DNA from: Lagopus muta
Taxonomy: Eukaryota > Chordata > Aves > Galliformes > Phasianidae
Length of the DNA stretch: 64,000 nucleotides
Direction of reading: 5' to 3'
Assembly (NCBI RefSeq): GCF_023343835.1
Contig: NC_064447.1
Coordinates: forward strand, 6,402,001-6,466,000
The notes under the pieces: generated by a model
Told to the model about the DNA's origin: nothing
Database searches by the model: none
What the model saw: the letters and a program-made list of their open reading frames with translations, nothing else
Translations under genes and position numbers: made by a program
In this document: positions 1 to 12,088 of the stretch, piece after piece
Layout: every line of letters starts with the position of its first letter
Numbering within the stretch: the first letter of the stretch is position 1

Positions 1-3000
1 TAGCTTTAACTTGGAATGGGCTTCTTTACACCATGACCCTCAATTACATGCACTCTTTTGAACTCACCGTACTGTAAGGTTGCCAGTTTAAAATTCCATG
101 TGGCTTAAAATAATTTAGTAACAGTGCTGCAGTGTTCTGAGCCCCTGGATGACATGTCATGCCTTTCAACCCACAGCTCTGTGATGGCTTGGAAAACTTT
201 CCATCTTGAGCTTCCCTCAACGTCTTCCTCTGTTTTTCTCTTGTACATATGTTGAAGTAGTTTGCAGGGACAGATTTTATAGGAACTGGAACTCAGATTT
301 TCAAAGGAATTAGGAGAAAAACCTTCTCTTGTGCACTGTGCCTGTCAGCTATAACTGAAAGGGCTTTCTGGTGAAATAGGAAAGCCACAATGAAAAGAAA
401 GGGAAACAAAGTTAACCAGAAAAACACTCAAACTGTATTCTGTCTGTTTATATTTGTGTCTCTTGTTCACAGGAAGTTCTGCTTTTATCTTTAATACTAT
501 GCAAGTTCCTATAAAAGTCAGTTTAGTTACAATATCGCTCAGTTTCCAAAGAAATCACTTGGATTTGTATTCAAAAAAAACTTGCTGGCAAGCCCCCTCT
601 GCTGGATGGAACCATCATGTTTTCATCCCTGCATGCTGAAGGCATCCAGTAAAAGCATTACAGCTCATTATTGACAAAATAGTTACAGGCTAAGAACATT
701 ACTGCCTTTCTATTACCTGTCATAATGACAGGGTGGAGATTCAAATAAGAGTTGGGGTGGTCACTGCAAATATGTTCAGGTCCCTACATCTGAATGAGTA
801 TTCAGTCAGTCTGTCATCTCACTATTTTATCATCTAAATTCTCCTCAACTGCGTCCACTTTCTTCACTCCCATTGCTTTCTCTTATGTATTATTTACATC
901 TTTTGCCAGTGATCTCATTGCATGCAATCAGAGTGTACTTATATAGTATGCCAATACAGGAAATAAAAAAAACTATGCATCCCAGAAGTAGATATGCTTT
1001 TCCATAGCAATTCAAACTTTGAAGACCTGCTTTGCTTGTCTCTAAGTGTGACAAACTAAGCTCACTAGGTGAAAAACAATACTAACTGCTGGTTAAACCA
1101 TGCTTTTCATTTGTGTATGACAAAGCCTTTTGCAGGGGCCATCTTTTTAATTACAGATTGGGAAGTAGGCCCGGCAAGGGAAGACAATCTAGTCACTTGA
1201 GTACTAATCAGAACTAAAAAGACATGGATTTAAGCCCTGTTCTAAAACAGACTGGCTGGTGACCTTATTTTTATTAATTAGGTTAAAAGCCAGAAAAGAG
1301 GATTGCCACAACACAGAGATAGAATTGTGAAGCTTCTGAGATAAGGCGTTGGACCAGTATGGTCCTCTGCAGTGTACATGGCGAGCTGAGTTTCTCGGAA
1401 AGCAGATCCAAAGTAGCCAGCATGCCATGCTAACAGCCAGTAAGGAATTACTGCCTACAGAGGTGTGTGTGAAACATTTCTCCCTCTTGAGCTCACACAC
1501 ATTAATCAAAGGTTTAGAGAGTTCTGTTCTTCAAAATCAGGTCTTCGAAGAAAGGCAGTCTTTAAAAAATCAAGCAAACTGAGAGAATATTGCTGGGGCA
1601 GGTGATCAGTGTATGGAAAACTGAGATTTCTGCTCCACTTAGCATGATGACAGTCAAACTTTGAGTCCTCCCCTTTCTGGAAGGTGTCCTAACTGCTAAG
1701 CAGAGTTCTCTGCTCAATGAAAGGGAAGGAGGAATATTTGTTAGCCAAGGGAGACTTGGAGCCTAATAGCTTGAGCACTCACCTATGAGTGGGAAATGCT
1801 GAATTTCTGGTGTCTCCTCTGAGTCCTGTTAAATACTGTTCTTTAAGCAGTTATTAGATAAAGTACATAAGTGGTTTTTGAAGTTGAGCCAGGACTCAGT
1901 GCCTCATCTCTCTCAAATCAATGCCTAAACCTGCAGGCTTAAGGGAAAGTCCCATTCTTTCTGTCTGTAGCTCAGTGGCTCTAGAATGCCTTTTTGAGCA
2001 CTAAAGTGAATTCACAAGACCATAGAGTGCTTACTTCTATAGGCTCGTGGGAAGGTCATCTCTTCAAAATGAGCTTGACAAGTAGGTGCTTGAGTCTCTT
2101 GGTGCCAGGAAGGGATCTAAGCCTGAATTCTCAAGTGATCTCACTGGTCAACTACTGGATAAAACTGGTGGATCTAAAAGATGATTGAAAGAAAATGTTT
2201 CTAATGAAGACACTGAAGGGATGAGGGTTTTTTTCAGTTTGCAAAAATAGTGACAATTGTCCTATAAACATCAAATTGTAGTAAAGAATTGTAGTCAAAG
2301 AAAAGCATAATGCATTTGTGTCTTATGTTAATACTTTGCATGTAATTGTATTTCAGATGAAAATGTGAGCTAAAGTTTCCTGGAATATACTGTAAGTACC
2401 ACTCGTATCCTAGTGAGTTTAAATGAGTATTCAGTCTTAGCTACAGTAGCCAATAAATGCTAAAATTAACAGCAGGTTTGGCCCAGAAAGAAGTTCTGGG
2501 GAAGTTAAAAAACCGAACTTGTGCTTAGAATTTGTATCTTAACCTCTGCACAGGACCAAGGCTGCTGCTGAAGTAGAAGTAGTCCTAGTTATGCGTTTGC
2601 AACGTTTTGTGAGTGCAGTATTTCCTGTCTGCAAAATATGCAGCTGCACTGCCTCCCAGGTTTTAAGTCATCTGTTTCTTGATAACTGCAGCAGAGTGAA
2701 AAAGATATTTTATTGTAGGGTCTGTGAGCAATGAAGGAAGAAAGGAAAGAAAGAAAAAAAAAGACGCAAGAAATACTTCATTTCCAAGCAGAGCATAATC
2801 ACAGACCGCTCTGTAGTGGGGAGGGGGGAGCTCTCCTTCCTCCTGAGGCATTTGGCCAAGCTTAGACAAAGTTCAGAGCTTTTGTGGTTTGCAATTGCGT
2901 TATAGATGTCTCATCTCACCTTCACAGGAACCTTGTATTTCCATGATCACAGCTAACCTGCTTCCACAGAGGCCAAACTGCATCAGTTCAAGCTGTAGCA

Positions 3001-6000
3001 CTTGATAAAATCTGGGAAGGGGAGGCAGCAGCTCCCTTCCACCAGAACAGGATAGACAGCCAGGGCTTGCCTGCATGGAACCTGCCCCTTCCCTTTCTCA
3101 CCTTCTGAAATGCACAGTCTGCTTACTTATAAGCTGCCACATTTGATAACACATTTGAGCTATTAAAATGAGGTGCTGTACGTTTAGACACTTGTAGATA
3201 GTATAACTGTGAATGAAACACAGCAAATGAAAGCCATGATGGAAACTCATTGTTCAGTACATGCTTGGATGAGAGATGGCTACTGGGAAAAATTAAAGCA
3301 TTTCTCCTAAAGCATCTGTTGTTTTACACTAATGAAACAACAAAGCAATAATAAATCCTCTCCTACTCATGTACCGGGAATTTCATGCAGCTTAATGCAT
3401 GATTACAGATCAGAGATTTCAATTTCAAGATAATGTAAATTGCAACTTGCAAAACATGCTAATTCCTTTCAATTTAAGAACAGAAACTTAAGCGTTCCCC
3501 TCATTGTAAGAACAACACAGCTCTACCTCTCTCCTGACTTTGCAAGTCTTTGCAATTATTAGTGAGTAACACTCCACAGCTGTGTGATAAAGATTACAGA
3601 AGTGCTGGTGTAGCTATAGTTTTAGGGTGGGAAATGCAGTCTTTAGATAGAAATAATCTGTTTTACACATTAATTTTGCAGGGTGAATTTAAAAAATACT
3701 CTAATTACTTTCAGTTCCATTTCCTTTGGTTTGAATTTGTTTTCCCCAGCTGATGTGTCCAGCAAGAATGCAGGATGATACAATTACATTTGTAAGAAAC
3801 AGAAGAGAAAGCAGCTTCAAGCAAAAAGGGCATTCAGTGAACACTGCCACCTGTGAGTAAAATGTGCCACTATTTAAATGCTCACTCCTATGAGTATGAA
3901 CTTTAGGCTTTCTTAATAAGGACTTTTCTTCCTAGCCTTGATCCTGCAAGTTACTTAAAACCAAGAATGGCTGAGCCAGCCAATGTTTTTTATGACCTCT
4001 ATATACATTATATATGTTGAATCTAACCCATATACAAATACTTAATTTTACCAGGAGAATTGGAACTGGGAAGTGATTGGGGCCAGCCCGCTCACATTTT
4101 AAAAAGTCTGCCCTGAAATATAAGTTCCTTTAATCAGCGTGGTTAAGTCTAGTTAACAAGATGGTTTTCCCCATAGTTAACAATGGAGGGGAAAAAAAAA
4201 ATAGGGCCTGGAGACTATTTTTGGCACCCAAAGGAGATGTTCACCCAATTACTTGACATACAGAAGTGAGTGTAAAATGGACTGCATCAATTAACAGAGT
4301 GTGAAAGCCCTACTGACTGCACTCCAGCCTCCTTTGTCCCACTGGTGACTGCTGGGGTCCTCATGGTCTGAAGTGGACCAAAACCCCTGAATTCCCAGCA
4401 AAGGGAGGGTCAGAGGCACCCGAATGCAAATAAAGCAGGGTCTCTGTCAAAGTATAGGTTAAAACAGGAGAACACAATTCGCCCTCTGCTTTAACGTTTA
4501 TGTAAATGATGAAAGTGAAAATACCTTATCTACAAGGGAGGTCTGTTTGCTAGTAATTGCTGTATTGTGTTTTAAAAGAATCAAGATACAAGTATAGCCA
4601 AAATACAGAGATATATGGACATGAAAAGAAACCAGTCTGCACCTTTCACTTTCACCCTGCACATTTCTCGTAAATGACCCTGTAACTGGTAAGGAAGCCT
4701 TCACAATCTGATGAACTTTGCCTTGCAAATCCACGGCTGTCTGCTGTGCTTTTCTGAAGTGTCTGCTGCCTGAGCTTCATACCAGCTCAAGCTGTAGCAG
4801 GGCTACAGTTCTTCAAATGTTCCTCAACAATATTTGTAATTATTTGGATAGAAATACTTGATGTTTGAACTATCAAAACTCCAAAGTTGCAAGTAAAAAC
4901 ATACTCACATCTTCATGCCTGCTCTGCAGTCACTTCATGCTGTGTGACATTTCCAGATACCATTTACATGAGCTGATGTTTCTTATTTGGCTCTTGAAGT
5001 ATTGACAGTTTCTATTTGGAGTAAACAAGCACTGTTAGATTTTGCAACATAATTCACTACTGCAAGTGTGGTTTTGTGGGCTCCTCAGGTTTTGAAAATA
5101 ATGCATCCTGATTTTGCCTTTATCATCTTTTCGTGACAAGCTGAAAGCTTGCTAATTTACTGGCTTCAATATATTTGAATTCCTGAACAATCATCTTTTG
5201 ATTTCTCATCGTCTTTGAGTTTCAAGTCCCAGTTTTGTTATTCAGTTTAGAAGGCTGCTAGGTGACAAGCTGCCTTTAGCTTCGTAGAAAACCAGTGCAG
5301 ACTTGTTGCATGATGCTCTGATCTCAGAGCAAAATTTGCTTATTTAAGGAAAGTCACCATGTTTAGTTACTTAGATAACAACTCCATGATTAAAAAAAAA
5401 ATGTTTCAGTTATACTCCAAGATGGGGATACAACTACAAAATATTGGCTAAAACACATAGAATAGTGAGGGATATTCACTTTTTCTACAAATTTTCAGCG
5501 ACCAGAAAGCATGTAATACACAGCTGACTGCTCTGCTTGGCTGTGTGAGCTGGGGTATTGTAGAGTCACACTAATTATGCTCCATACTGGACTGTAACTT
5601 CACAGCCTCACTGGCCTGTATATATTTTTCTAGTATTTGCCTTATATGCTTTGAAAATTCTGGAAATAAAGTGCTGCTCTTCTGGTTGCTTTTCTTTAGG
5701 AAGATGATTCTGTTCTCACTCTCAGTGGATAAGCTGGATGCTGGCAGTAATGGCAGAACATTTACAGAAGGACTGCAGCTGTCAAGGTAGGACACTGTGA
5801 TCTGTATTCACCTGCGGTGCTGATGGGCTCTCCAGTCTTGTTAAGCTTCTCCTGAAGATTCAATATTTTTATGAAGTGCAATGAAGTCAAAAAGTCTGAA
5901 CTACTGAGGTCTTCCTAGAACTGGCTTCCCTTCAGACTGTACTAACGCCTAACACATTGGATGTCAGGCATATTTCCTGTTTCAAAAAGTTGTTTTTATG

Positions 6001-8750
6001 TTAATGCAACAGTTTAAGCCCATCTGGAATCCAGCTTTTCAGATTATTTCTAAGGTGGCAAGTAGTACTTGTCAACAGTATGATTAAGATTAATTCCTTC
6101 TTTGTTCTTTAACCATGTCAGGATCCTTTTCCACAGAACATGGATGTGTTTCAGTTACTGACCAGAGCATTTCTAGCATGGAAAGGCACAAAGAGGTGAC
6201 ACCCACTTCTGCAGAACATGACAGGAGCTCTCTAAACATTTCCTCTAAGAATTCTTTGTAACTGAAATGAGTCAGCTAAACTGGAGAACTTTGCAATGTT
6301 TTCATTGCCATTAGGCAATGCATGGTGACAGGAACTGGTTAAGTCTACACGATGGCCAGAGCAATTAAAGTATTCCTCATGTTAAGGCTGGCTGTATGAG
6401 CTAAGGTTTCTACCCTCTCTGCAGAGGTTCTTAAGCCAAATGCTCTTCCCCTCTGCCATACACGAGTTGCAATCCTCCACTGACTCCAATAAGGACAAGC
6501 ACACATGTGTAGCACCTGTACTAGGTTCTCCAAAAAGAGCACAGGAGGGCACAATACCAAGGCTTTACTTGATAGCAGTTGCCACAGAAGTTATTTCATT
6601 TTTACCTTGGAGTGACTTCCACACAGTTTTGGCAGGACATCGATATGGGAGAGCCCAGACTGTTGTTGTTGCTATTAGCAGTGTTTTGATGACAGCTCAT
6701 GAATGAAGGATCTCATTGCCTTGTCCAAGTCACCCCTGAAGTGCCGCTTACTCAGAGCTACCTGCTAACTGCAGTTTGGCAGCTGGAGTGTTCCTGTGTC
6801 AGCAGATGACTTGCCTGTCTCCAGGTCACTTGAAATCAGTGGTGAAACATACTTTAGCATCTGTATGACAGTCCAGTCATACCCAAAGCATAAGAGCATA
6901 AATACATGCAGCAGGAGTTTGAGTTAGGGAGGGAAATATCTCTGATTATCAATAGGTTAATTCCAACTCATTCATCTGTTAAAGTCATTAATTTAAGTTC
7001 AGTGATGATGAGATAGCCTAAAAAAGCCCCGAATGATGAGAGTGTTTCTCCAGGCTTCACAGAGCAGTGTGTCAGCATATCCACTCTGCACCTTTATGTG
7101 GTACAAAACAAACACCAGGAAGCCACAGAACGTTATAATCCTGGGATTGTCTCATATAGCTTTGTGTGCAGTATAAGAAAATAACATCAGCTTAGGCAGA
7201 TCTCTTAAAGGTGAAGCCTGACTGCTCCTTGTCTGTGCTAGAAGTCTTGTTAGTGACTTCTCAGTAGTAGGAAAGAGACACTGAGAAAATGAAAGAAACT
7301 CTTCTGTAGACGTTAATCAATGGACTCTTTACTCAACAGAGCTCTTTAAAACTTTTTCAGGTAGGATGGGAGACTCTAAAATATCAGAGACCTGGCACCT
7401 GCTGTACTGTAGACTATCTTATCTATGTGTAGTCTGACCTTTTTCTTGCTCATGCTGTGCCAGCACCTCTCATGTGCATTTCAGCGTGAGGAGTAATGTC
7501 CTTGAAGACTACTTCTTTAGAAAGCACATGTTGTAGCAGCAGCCAGCAGACTGAGTCCTTTCTAACCCACACAAACCAAAACTCTGTCTCATCCTGCACA
7601 CCCTCAGAATATGCAATCAAATTTAATCCAGTGTAATTTACAGCCTGCCAGCCACCAACTCAGAGCCTTTTCCAGCAGCGTGATGAGCTTCCTCCACTGC
7701 CACTGAGTGTGATTGCTGTGGAATCACCTCCAGAAAACACTGCCTGCTTAGGCAACAGGCGTTCCTCCTGCAGCTCAGAACATGTCTCTGTGCTGAGCCA
7801 GCTCTTCATAGGAACTCTGCACACAGTGCTGTGTAACTTTGCTTTTTACTGAAAGGAACGGATTTTCTGGTTTTGGAAAACACATCCATTACTCAGTGTA
7901 TCTTGGCAGTACTGCCCTTCTTAGAACAGTTTCTCTAAGGAAAATCTTTTAAAAGGGACCTCATGGTCTCTCCAACTTATTACACTCTTGTAGGGGTCTT
8001 GTCTTCATCCGTAAAATTAATGGCTTAATAAGCATTAGACCCTCCTATTATATGGTAGCAAATAGGAATACAATACTTTTATCAATATTTGGCACAATTA
8101 TTTTTTTTTATGTGAAACTAAAATATTGATGCTGTCAAGTGACTGTAGCTTAGGGGCATAAATTACAAACATTCTTCCCCAGCGAGCCCAGCTCAAATTC
8201 TGCATTCATATACAGTAACCATCTAATGTCTTTCTGTTCCTGTAAGCCATATGATTTGATTGCCAGATTACATGATTCTGTATTGAAATGGCTGTACTCG
8301 GACGGCAGTGTTTTTATTGTTATTACTAAGATTATCTTTTGTTCTTACTGTAAATGGTAACAAAACAATAACTGCTTCCTTACGCTATAAAAGGAATAAA
8401 GACCCACTTACAGAACGTCTCCAAACAGAAAATGTCCCCAGAGAAAAGACATTTGGAATAAATAATTCATGGAACAGTGGGAGAGTAGGGGAAAAAAAGG
8501 TCATTTGCTGTATTCTGGTACTTCAAACTGTTTGTTTTAAACAGAGGCTGTTTTAATGGAGAGCAAGATGTGCTTTAAGGAAGAACAGCCGTAGGGAAGT
8601 CAGTTCTCTCTGCATTTGTACCCACACCGCATGTTTTGTCAGCAGCACAGAACCCTCCAAACTGAGGGAACAGTCCCCCAGATCTGCCCCATTCTTTTGC
8701 TTTTCTGTGGCTTATTTCCTCCCGTTAGCGTCGTTCTCGGCTTGCTTTCT
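1..8750. other. Gene-poor AT-rich stretch upstream of RMI2
   Basis: I read both strands for long open frames, splice-bounded coding exons and repeats and found none I can defend. Open frames are under 105 codons and have no recognisable composition or motif. One exon-like block at about 2356-2391 (acceptor tttcag, donor gtaagt) has stops in all three frames. There is no CR1, tRNA or large simple repeat that I can recognise. It may hold distal regulatory DNA or untranslated sequence of a gene outside the window; nothing in the sequence decides this. Confidence 0.5.
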
Positions 8751-9160
8751 AAATGAGACCTCAACCCGCCCACCCAAAGGAAACCACAGCATCTCAGGAT
8801 TTCACATCGAAGCCAAGCAGCCCCGCCCGCCTGTGCTATCAGCAGAGGGATGGAATTGAAGGCTCCCGGCGTTCGGCTGCCCGCGCTGTCAGTGCGTCAC
8901 ATCACAAAGCCAGGGGCATCCTAAAGGCAGCCCGGAGAAAATCAGCATGCGAAAACGCCTTTTAAAAGCGCTTCAGTGAGGTTACAGACGGCAGAAAACA
9001 GCCTTTCTCCACCCAAGCCCCCGACCCAGCATTTACACGAGCGATTGCTTTGCTGCCGTTTCATTTCCCAGCACTCAGGTGAACTCGAGGCGCGGAAGGA
9101 ACCCAACCCGGTAAGCCGCCCCAGCAGCGCGTAGCGGCTCTGCGTAGGGCGGCCCGGGAC

Positions 9161-9170
9161 GTCACGTGAC
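9161..9170. promoter_or_regulatory. Palindromic E-box GTCACGTGAC
   Basis: This perfect 10-base palindrome has a CACGTG core and GT/AC flanks. That is the preferred site type of USF, MITF/TFEB and other bHLH-ZIP factors (CLEAR-like TCACGTGA). It lies about 100 bases before the RMI2 start codon, preceded by GACGTCA-like bases that also resemble half of a CRE. Binding is inferred. Confidence 0.5.
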
Positions 9171-9270
9171 ACAGAGCTCACGCCATTTGCAGCGGAGCCG
9201 CGCGCGCAGCCGCAGTGCTGCCTTCCGGCGGCGCGGCGCTTTTTCCCGTCCTTTTTCTCTCGGCGGCGCC

Positions 9271-9538
9271 ATGGCGGGGGAGGCGCCGTCCCCGCCGCTG
9301 AAGGTGCTGGCCGCGCAGCTGCGGGGCGCGGTGCGCGACGCCGGCGGGACGTGGCGGCTGGACCGGACGGCGGCGGGCCGGGCGCCGCTGTGCGTGCGGG
9401 CCGTGTGGATGCAGGGCACCGTGCTGCAGGTGGAGCGCGGCGGCGGCGGCGGCTCGGCACGGCTGCGGGACGGCAGCGGCCCCTTCACCGTGCTGGGGGT
9501 GGAGGACGTGCCCCGCGGGCGGCCGTGCCTCGATGCAG
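9271..9538 (+). CDS. RMI2: RMI2 coding exon 1
   Basis: Starts at the ATG and ends GATGCAG before the donor gtagcg, leaving one base of a split glycine codon. It is very GC-rich and carries the polyglycine-encoding GGC run near 9437-9452. Confidence 0.93.
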
Positions 9539-9774
9539 GTAGCGCTTCCGCGGGCGCCTCTGTTCTCCTCCCGCTCGTAAAATGAAAACGTAGGGGTTAG
9601 CTGAATTTCTTCCGTGTTCCTTCAGGGAAGTACGTGATGGTGATGGGAGTGGTGCGGTCCTGCAGCCCCGAGCCGGTGCTCCGAGCAATAAAGATGACGG
9701 ATCTTTCCGAAAACCCGGTGCATGAGGAGATGTGGAGCCTGGAGGTGGAGGAGCTGCACAAAGTCATCCCCTGA
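9271..9774 (+). CDS. RMI2: RMI2, RecQ-mediated genome instability protein 2 (two coding exons)
   Basis: RMI2 is a small OB-fold protein that pairs with RMI1 in the BLM-TOP3A-RMI1-RMI2 dissolvasome, which resolves double Holliday junctions without crossover and suppresses sister chromatid exchange in the nucleus. Joining 9271-9538 to 9626-9774 gives 138 residues, against 147 as I recall for human. Recognisable family blocks are [11 protein letters not shown] near the N-terminus, AVWMQG (about residue 46), [16 protein letters not shown], then [10 protein letters not shown] and SCSPEP, and a C-terminal [14 protein letters not shown] leading to [12 protein letters not shown]. The ATG sits in GCGCCATGGCG, a good Kozak context, and is the first one in the frame at the island. 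The 87-base intron has GT/AG ends and interrupts a glycine codon (phase 1). A run of GGC codons adds five glycines after VER that I do not expect in mammalian RMI2. Confidence 0.93.
9626..9774 (+). CDS. RMI2: RMI2 coding exon 2 (terminal)
   Basis: Follows the acceptor ttccttcag and starts GGAAGTACGTGATG, completing the glycine codon. It runs to TGA at 9772-9774 after HKVIP. An AATAAA hexamer at 9687-9692 lies inside the coding sequence (codons for Ala-Ile-Lys) and is probably not used for 3' end formation. Confidence 0.93.
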
Positions 9775-10200
9775 GCTCTGCCTGGAAGATTTGAAGTGTA
9801 ATTTGTTTCTGTTTGTTTTTATGCGGAGCGTTGAGCCGTTCTCAGTGCTCGTGATTTCAAACCTGTTACCTGCGGAGCGTACAGGAGGGAGAAGTCAGGC
9901 TCAGAGTTTGCTTCTTTCCTTCTGAAATTAAGCACTACCTCTTAAATGGGTCTTTAAGAGAGATCTTTACAGACTAAGGGCTGGATTTTAGAGGGATGCA
10001 ATTCCATCCTTGAGTTTAATATTCCAGACCAGGCCCTGTTGGGTGCAGTTGTACAATGGAAGTCCTCTGTTGTGAGGCTTTGCTGATGGAAATGCCAAAG
10101 CGTGTATACAGGATTTTGACTCAATTTTGTACTTTGGCTTAGTGCTGGGGAGGATTCTCTTGTGGAATACTGTAGTCATTAAAAAAAAATATATCTGTGT
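9775..10200 (+). other. RMI2: Putative RMI2 3' UTR
   Basis: The first plausible polyadenylation signal after the stop is ATTAAA at 10178-10183, followed by a short A run and a GT-rich stretch (tctgtgtggtc) that could be the downstream element. This gives a UTR of about 0.42 kb. A later AATAAA at 11666-11671 could give a longer form. The end is inferred, not proven. Confidence 0.4.
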
Positions 10201-12048
10201 GGTCACGTACTGGCTGGCAACCTTTTTCTTTTATCCAGTGATAGATGCTTTTCTATTTAAATGCTTCTCAGGTCAGAAGCCTGAAACTTGTTGTAAGTGA
10301 GCTCGTCTTATGCTTTCTAACTAGGCAGTAAAATCCTGGAAGCAGGAGCAAAAACCCTGTATCATAGTGCTTGATCTCACTAAAAACATACAGATGCTAG
10401 TTCTAGCTCCCTGGGAAGCCTTCCATATTTCATCATTATGAAGTTATGAATGTTGCTTGGCTGTTGATCAGAGATCCACCTCTTAACTGAAAAAGTGCTT
10501 CAAGAAGATTTGCGTTGACATTAGTAGATACTTAGTAACTTCAGGTTTTGAAGCCAAGACAGGATGTTCTTCTAACGGTTCACTTTAGAAGTGCTTTCCT
10601 GGGAACTCAAAGCAAAAGAAGCTGAACCTTGAACTTCTGAAGAAGGGGCTTGTAGTGATTGCTGTGATTCCAGCTGAGTTTGCTTGCAGGTGGAGGGAAA
10701 TCTGTGCTGGCTGCTGCAGGGTGTCTTTGTGAGGGAGCTGTTTGGTGCTGCAGGGCCTTGTTGAGTACTGTGAATTTTCCCTTTTTCGCGTCTCGTGTCT
10801 CGAGTTGAGCAGTAAACTGGGGGTGTGTGCAGGGCTGTGTTGCTGTTGTGTGGCAGTGTACATAGAGGAGTTACACCACTCCTCTAGTCCTGCCTTGCAG
10901 AGCTGGGGCTCAGAGCTGGGATGTTGTTCTAGAGCTTGGTTGTTGGGACCCTGAGGAGGAGATTCCTGGAAGTGCACACTGCATTAGCGGCCGTAACTGA
11001 AACAAATCTGAGCTTGCCTGAATGCTGAGGAAATCACCTGGCCAAAATGTGAGGCCGTGTGCTTTTTGAATTTTCTCAGCCTGGGATAAATGCTCAAAGC
11101 ATCAACTTTGCTACCAAGTTTTGGGGCGTAAGAATTTTGTGCTCTGTGCAGAAATATCTGTGAACTTGTACAGCTGGAGATGCTGAAGGTGCGTTGTAGG
11201 TACCAAGTAGGTTGCTCTGAAAGTAATGCCTCCTATTTATTTCCATGGAAGCTACGGAAGAGCGTAACAGCACCTTCTGAAAGAGCAAATTCTTAGCTAC
11301 AAAACACTGGTTTTCAATATGGTCACCACCATCAGTCAGTTCACTTGGATGAGCTGATAGAGGTGCTCCTCATTTTGTGGTGTGACAGCTGTCCATAATA
11401 TGGCTTGTCTTTCACACCTCTGTCACTGCTACTGAAACACATCACCCACTGCCTCACTGTGCAGCTGAAAACCAAACTTGAGAGGCCTAATTTGAGAAAT
11501 AGTAAAGGATCTTGTGTTTAAGGCTCAGTGCTTTTATCACCTGTGGCCCTCACCTTCGGACAGCTGTGCAATTGCTAAGTGCAAATGTAAGTGCATTCCA
11601 GATTGCAGTTATGAGATGATGTGGTGATGATACTAAATTTTACTCAGTTCTTACCATTGGAATGCAATAAATTATGTTGTGGCTTTGATGAAATGAGGGT
11701 TTATTTACTCAGCAGTTTATGTGTGATAAATAGGTACAGCCAAGTCAGCATCACATGCTCTGGCTTCAGCTCTAAGCAGAGCATGAGGATGTTCATAAAG
11801 TCCATGCAAGCTGTACCAAGCTAACTCTGAAAAACCAATTAACGTTAGTGCCTAAAAGCAGCATACCCGTGTGAACCCAGCTGCTTGTTTGGTCTCTGTG
11901 AACAACTGTAGGAGCCATTTCAGCTCCATTCTAACTGTACAGCAGTACAACTTTATAACTAATCAATAACAATGTTAATAAACATTTAACTTCATTTAAC
12001 CTCATTTTGATGCAGGAATACATTTCATGGTTTGGTTTCTGACTTCAG
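10201..12048. other. Spacer between RMI2 and candidate small gene
   Basis: No coding exon is recognised. It contains the mariner-like fragment at about 11207-11470 and AATAAA at 11666-11671. If the downstream + strand candidate gene is real, an untranslated first exon may lie here or in the RMI2 island. Confidence 0.4.
11207..11470 (+). mobile_element. Mariner-like DNA transposon remnant (chicken Mariner1/Galluhop type)
   Basis: The left end reads GGTTGCTCTGAAAGTAATGC and continues into cctcctatttatttccatgg. I recognise this as the terminus of the abundant chicken mariner family. The following bases (ctacaaaacactggttttca, then the caccacccactgcctcactg-like segment) match my memory of the 5' part of that element. 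The copy is truncated: no second terminal repeat is seen to the right and no transposase frame survives. A second terminus in the opposite orientation lies near 50034-50075. The family assignment is from memory and the right edge is approximate. Confidence 0.75.
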
Positions 12049-12088
12049 AGAATGGATTCTAAAGACACGCAGGGAGAATATGAAACTG
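12049..12088 (+). CDS. Candidate small gene, exon with start codon
   Basis: Acceptor gtttctgacttcag precedes AGAATGG, and donor gtaagc follows GAAACTG. The 40-base block leaves one base of a split glycine codon. It would be an internal exon, so an untranslated or coding exon upstream is expected. Confidence 0.38.

Larger units (their letters stand above)
8800..9560 (+). promoter_or_regulatory. RMI2: CpG-rich promoter island of RMI2
   Basis: GC content and CpG density rise sharply here against AT-rich flanks, peaking from 9110 to 9560 across the start codon and all of coding exon 1. There is no convincing TATA box at the expected distance, as is usual for housekeeping CpG-island promoters. 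Visible elements include a palindromic E-box at 9161-9170 and a GCCAT sequence around the start codon that resembles a YY1 site. The island could also fire on the opposite strand or feed the downstream + strand candidate gene through a possible donor at 9111, but neither is shown. Confidence 0.7.

Noticed and set aside
2356-2391. Block bounded by tttcag and gtaagt in the 5' gene-poor region
   Set aside because: Stops in all three frames and no partner exons; probably chance.
8753-8965. 70-codon + strand frame just upstream of RMI2
   Set aside because: No recognisable motif; lies in promoter sequence and is not linked to RMI2 by a splice junction in frame.
8942-9460. 172-codon frame on the - strand across the RMI2 island
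   Set aside because: It is the GC-rich complement of RMI2 exon 1 and its 5' flank; composition is low-complexity Arg/Ala/Pro/Ser with no domain, as expected from a CpG island shadow.
9687-9692. AATAAA inside RMI2 coding exon 2
   Set aside because: It encodes the conserved A-I-K of the protein; no GT-rich element follows and the reading frame continues to a normal stop.
10585-10977. 130-codon - strand frame rich in Gln, Ser and Pro
   Set aside because: No start context, domain or splice partners; the composition reflects CTG/CAG-rich DNA on that stretch.
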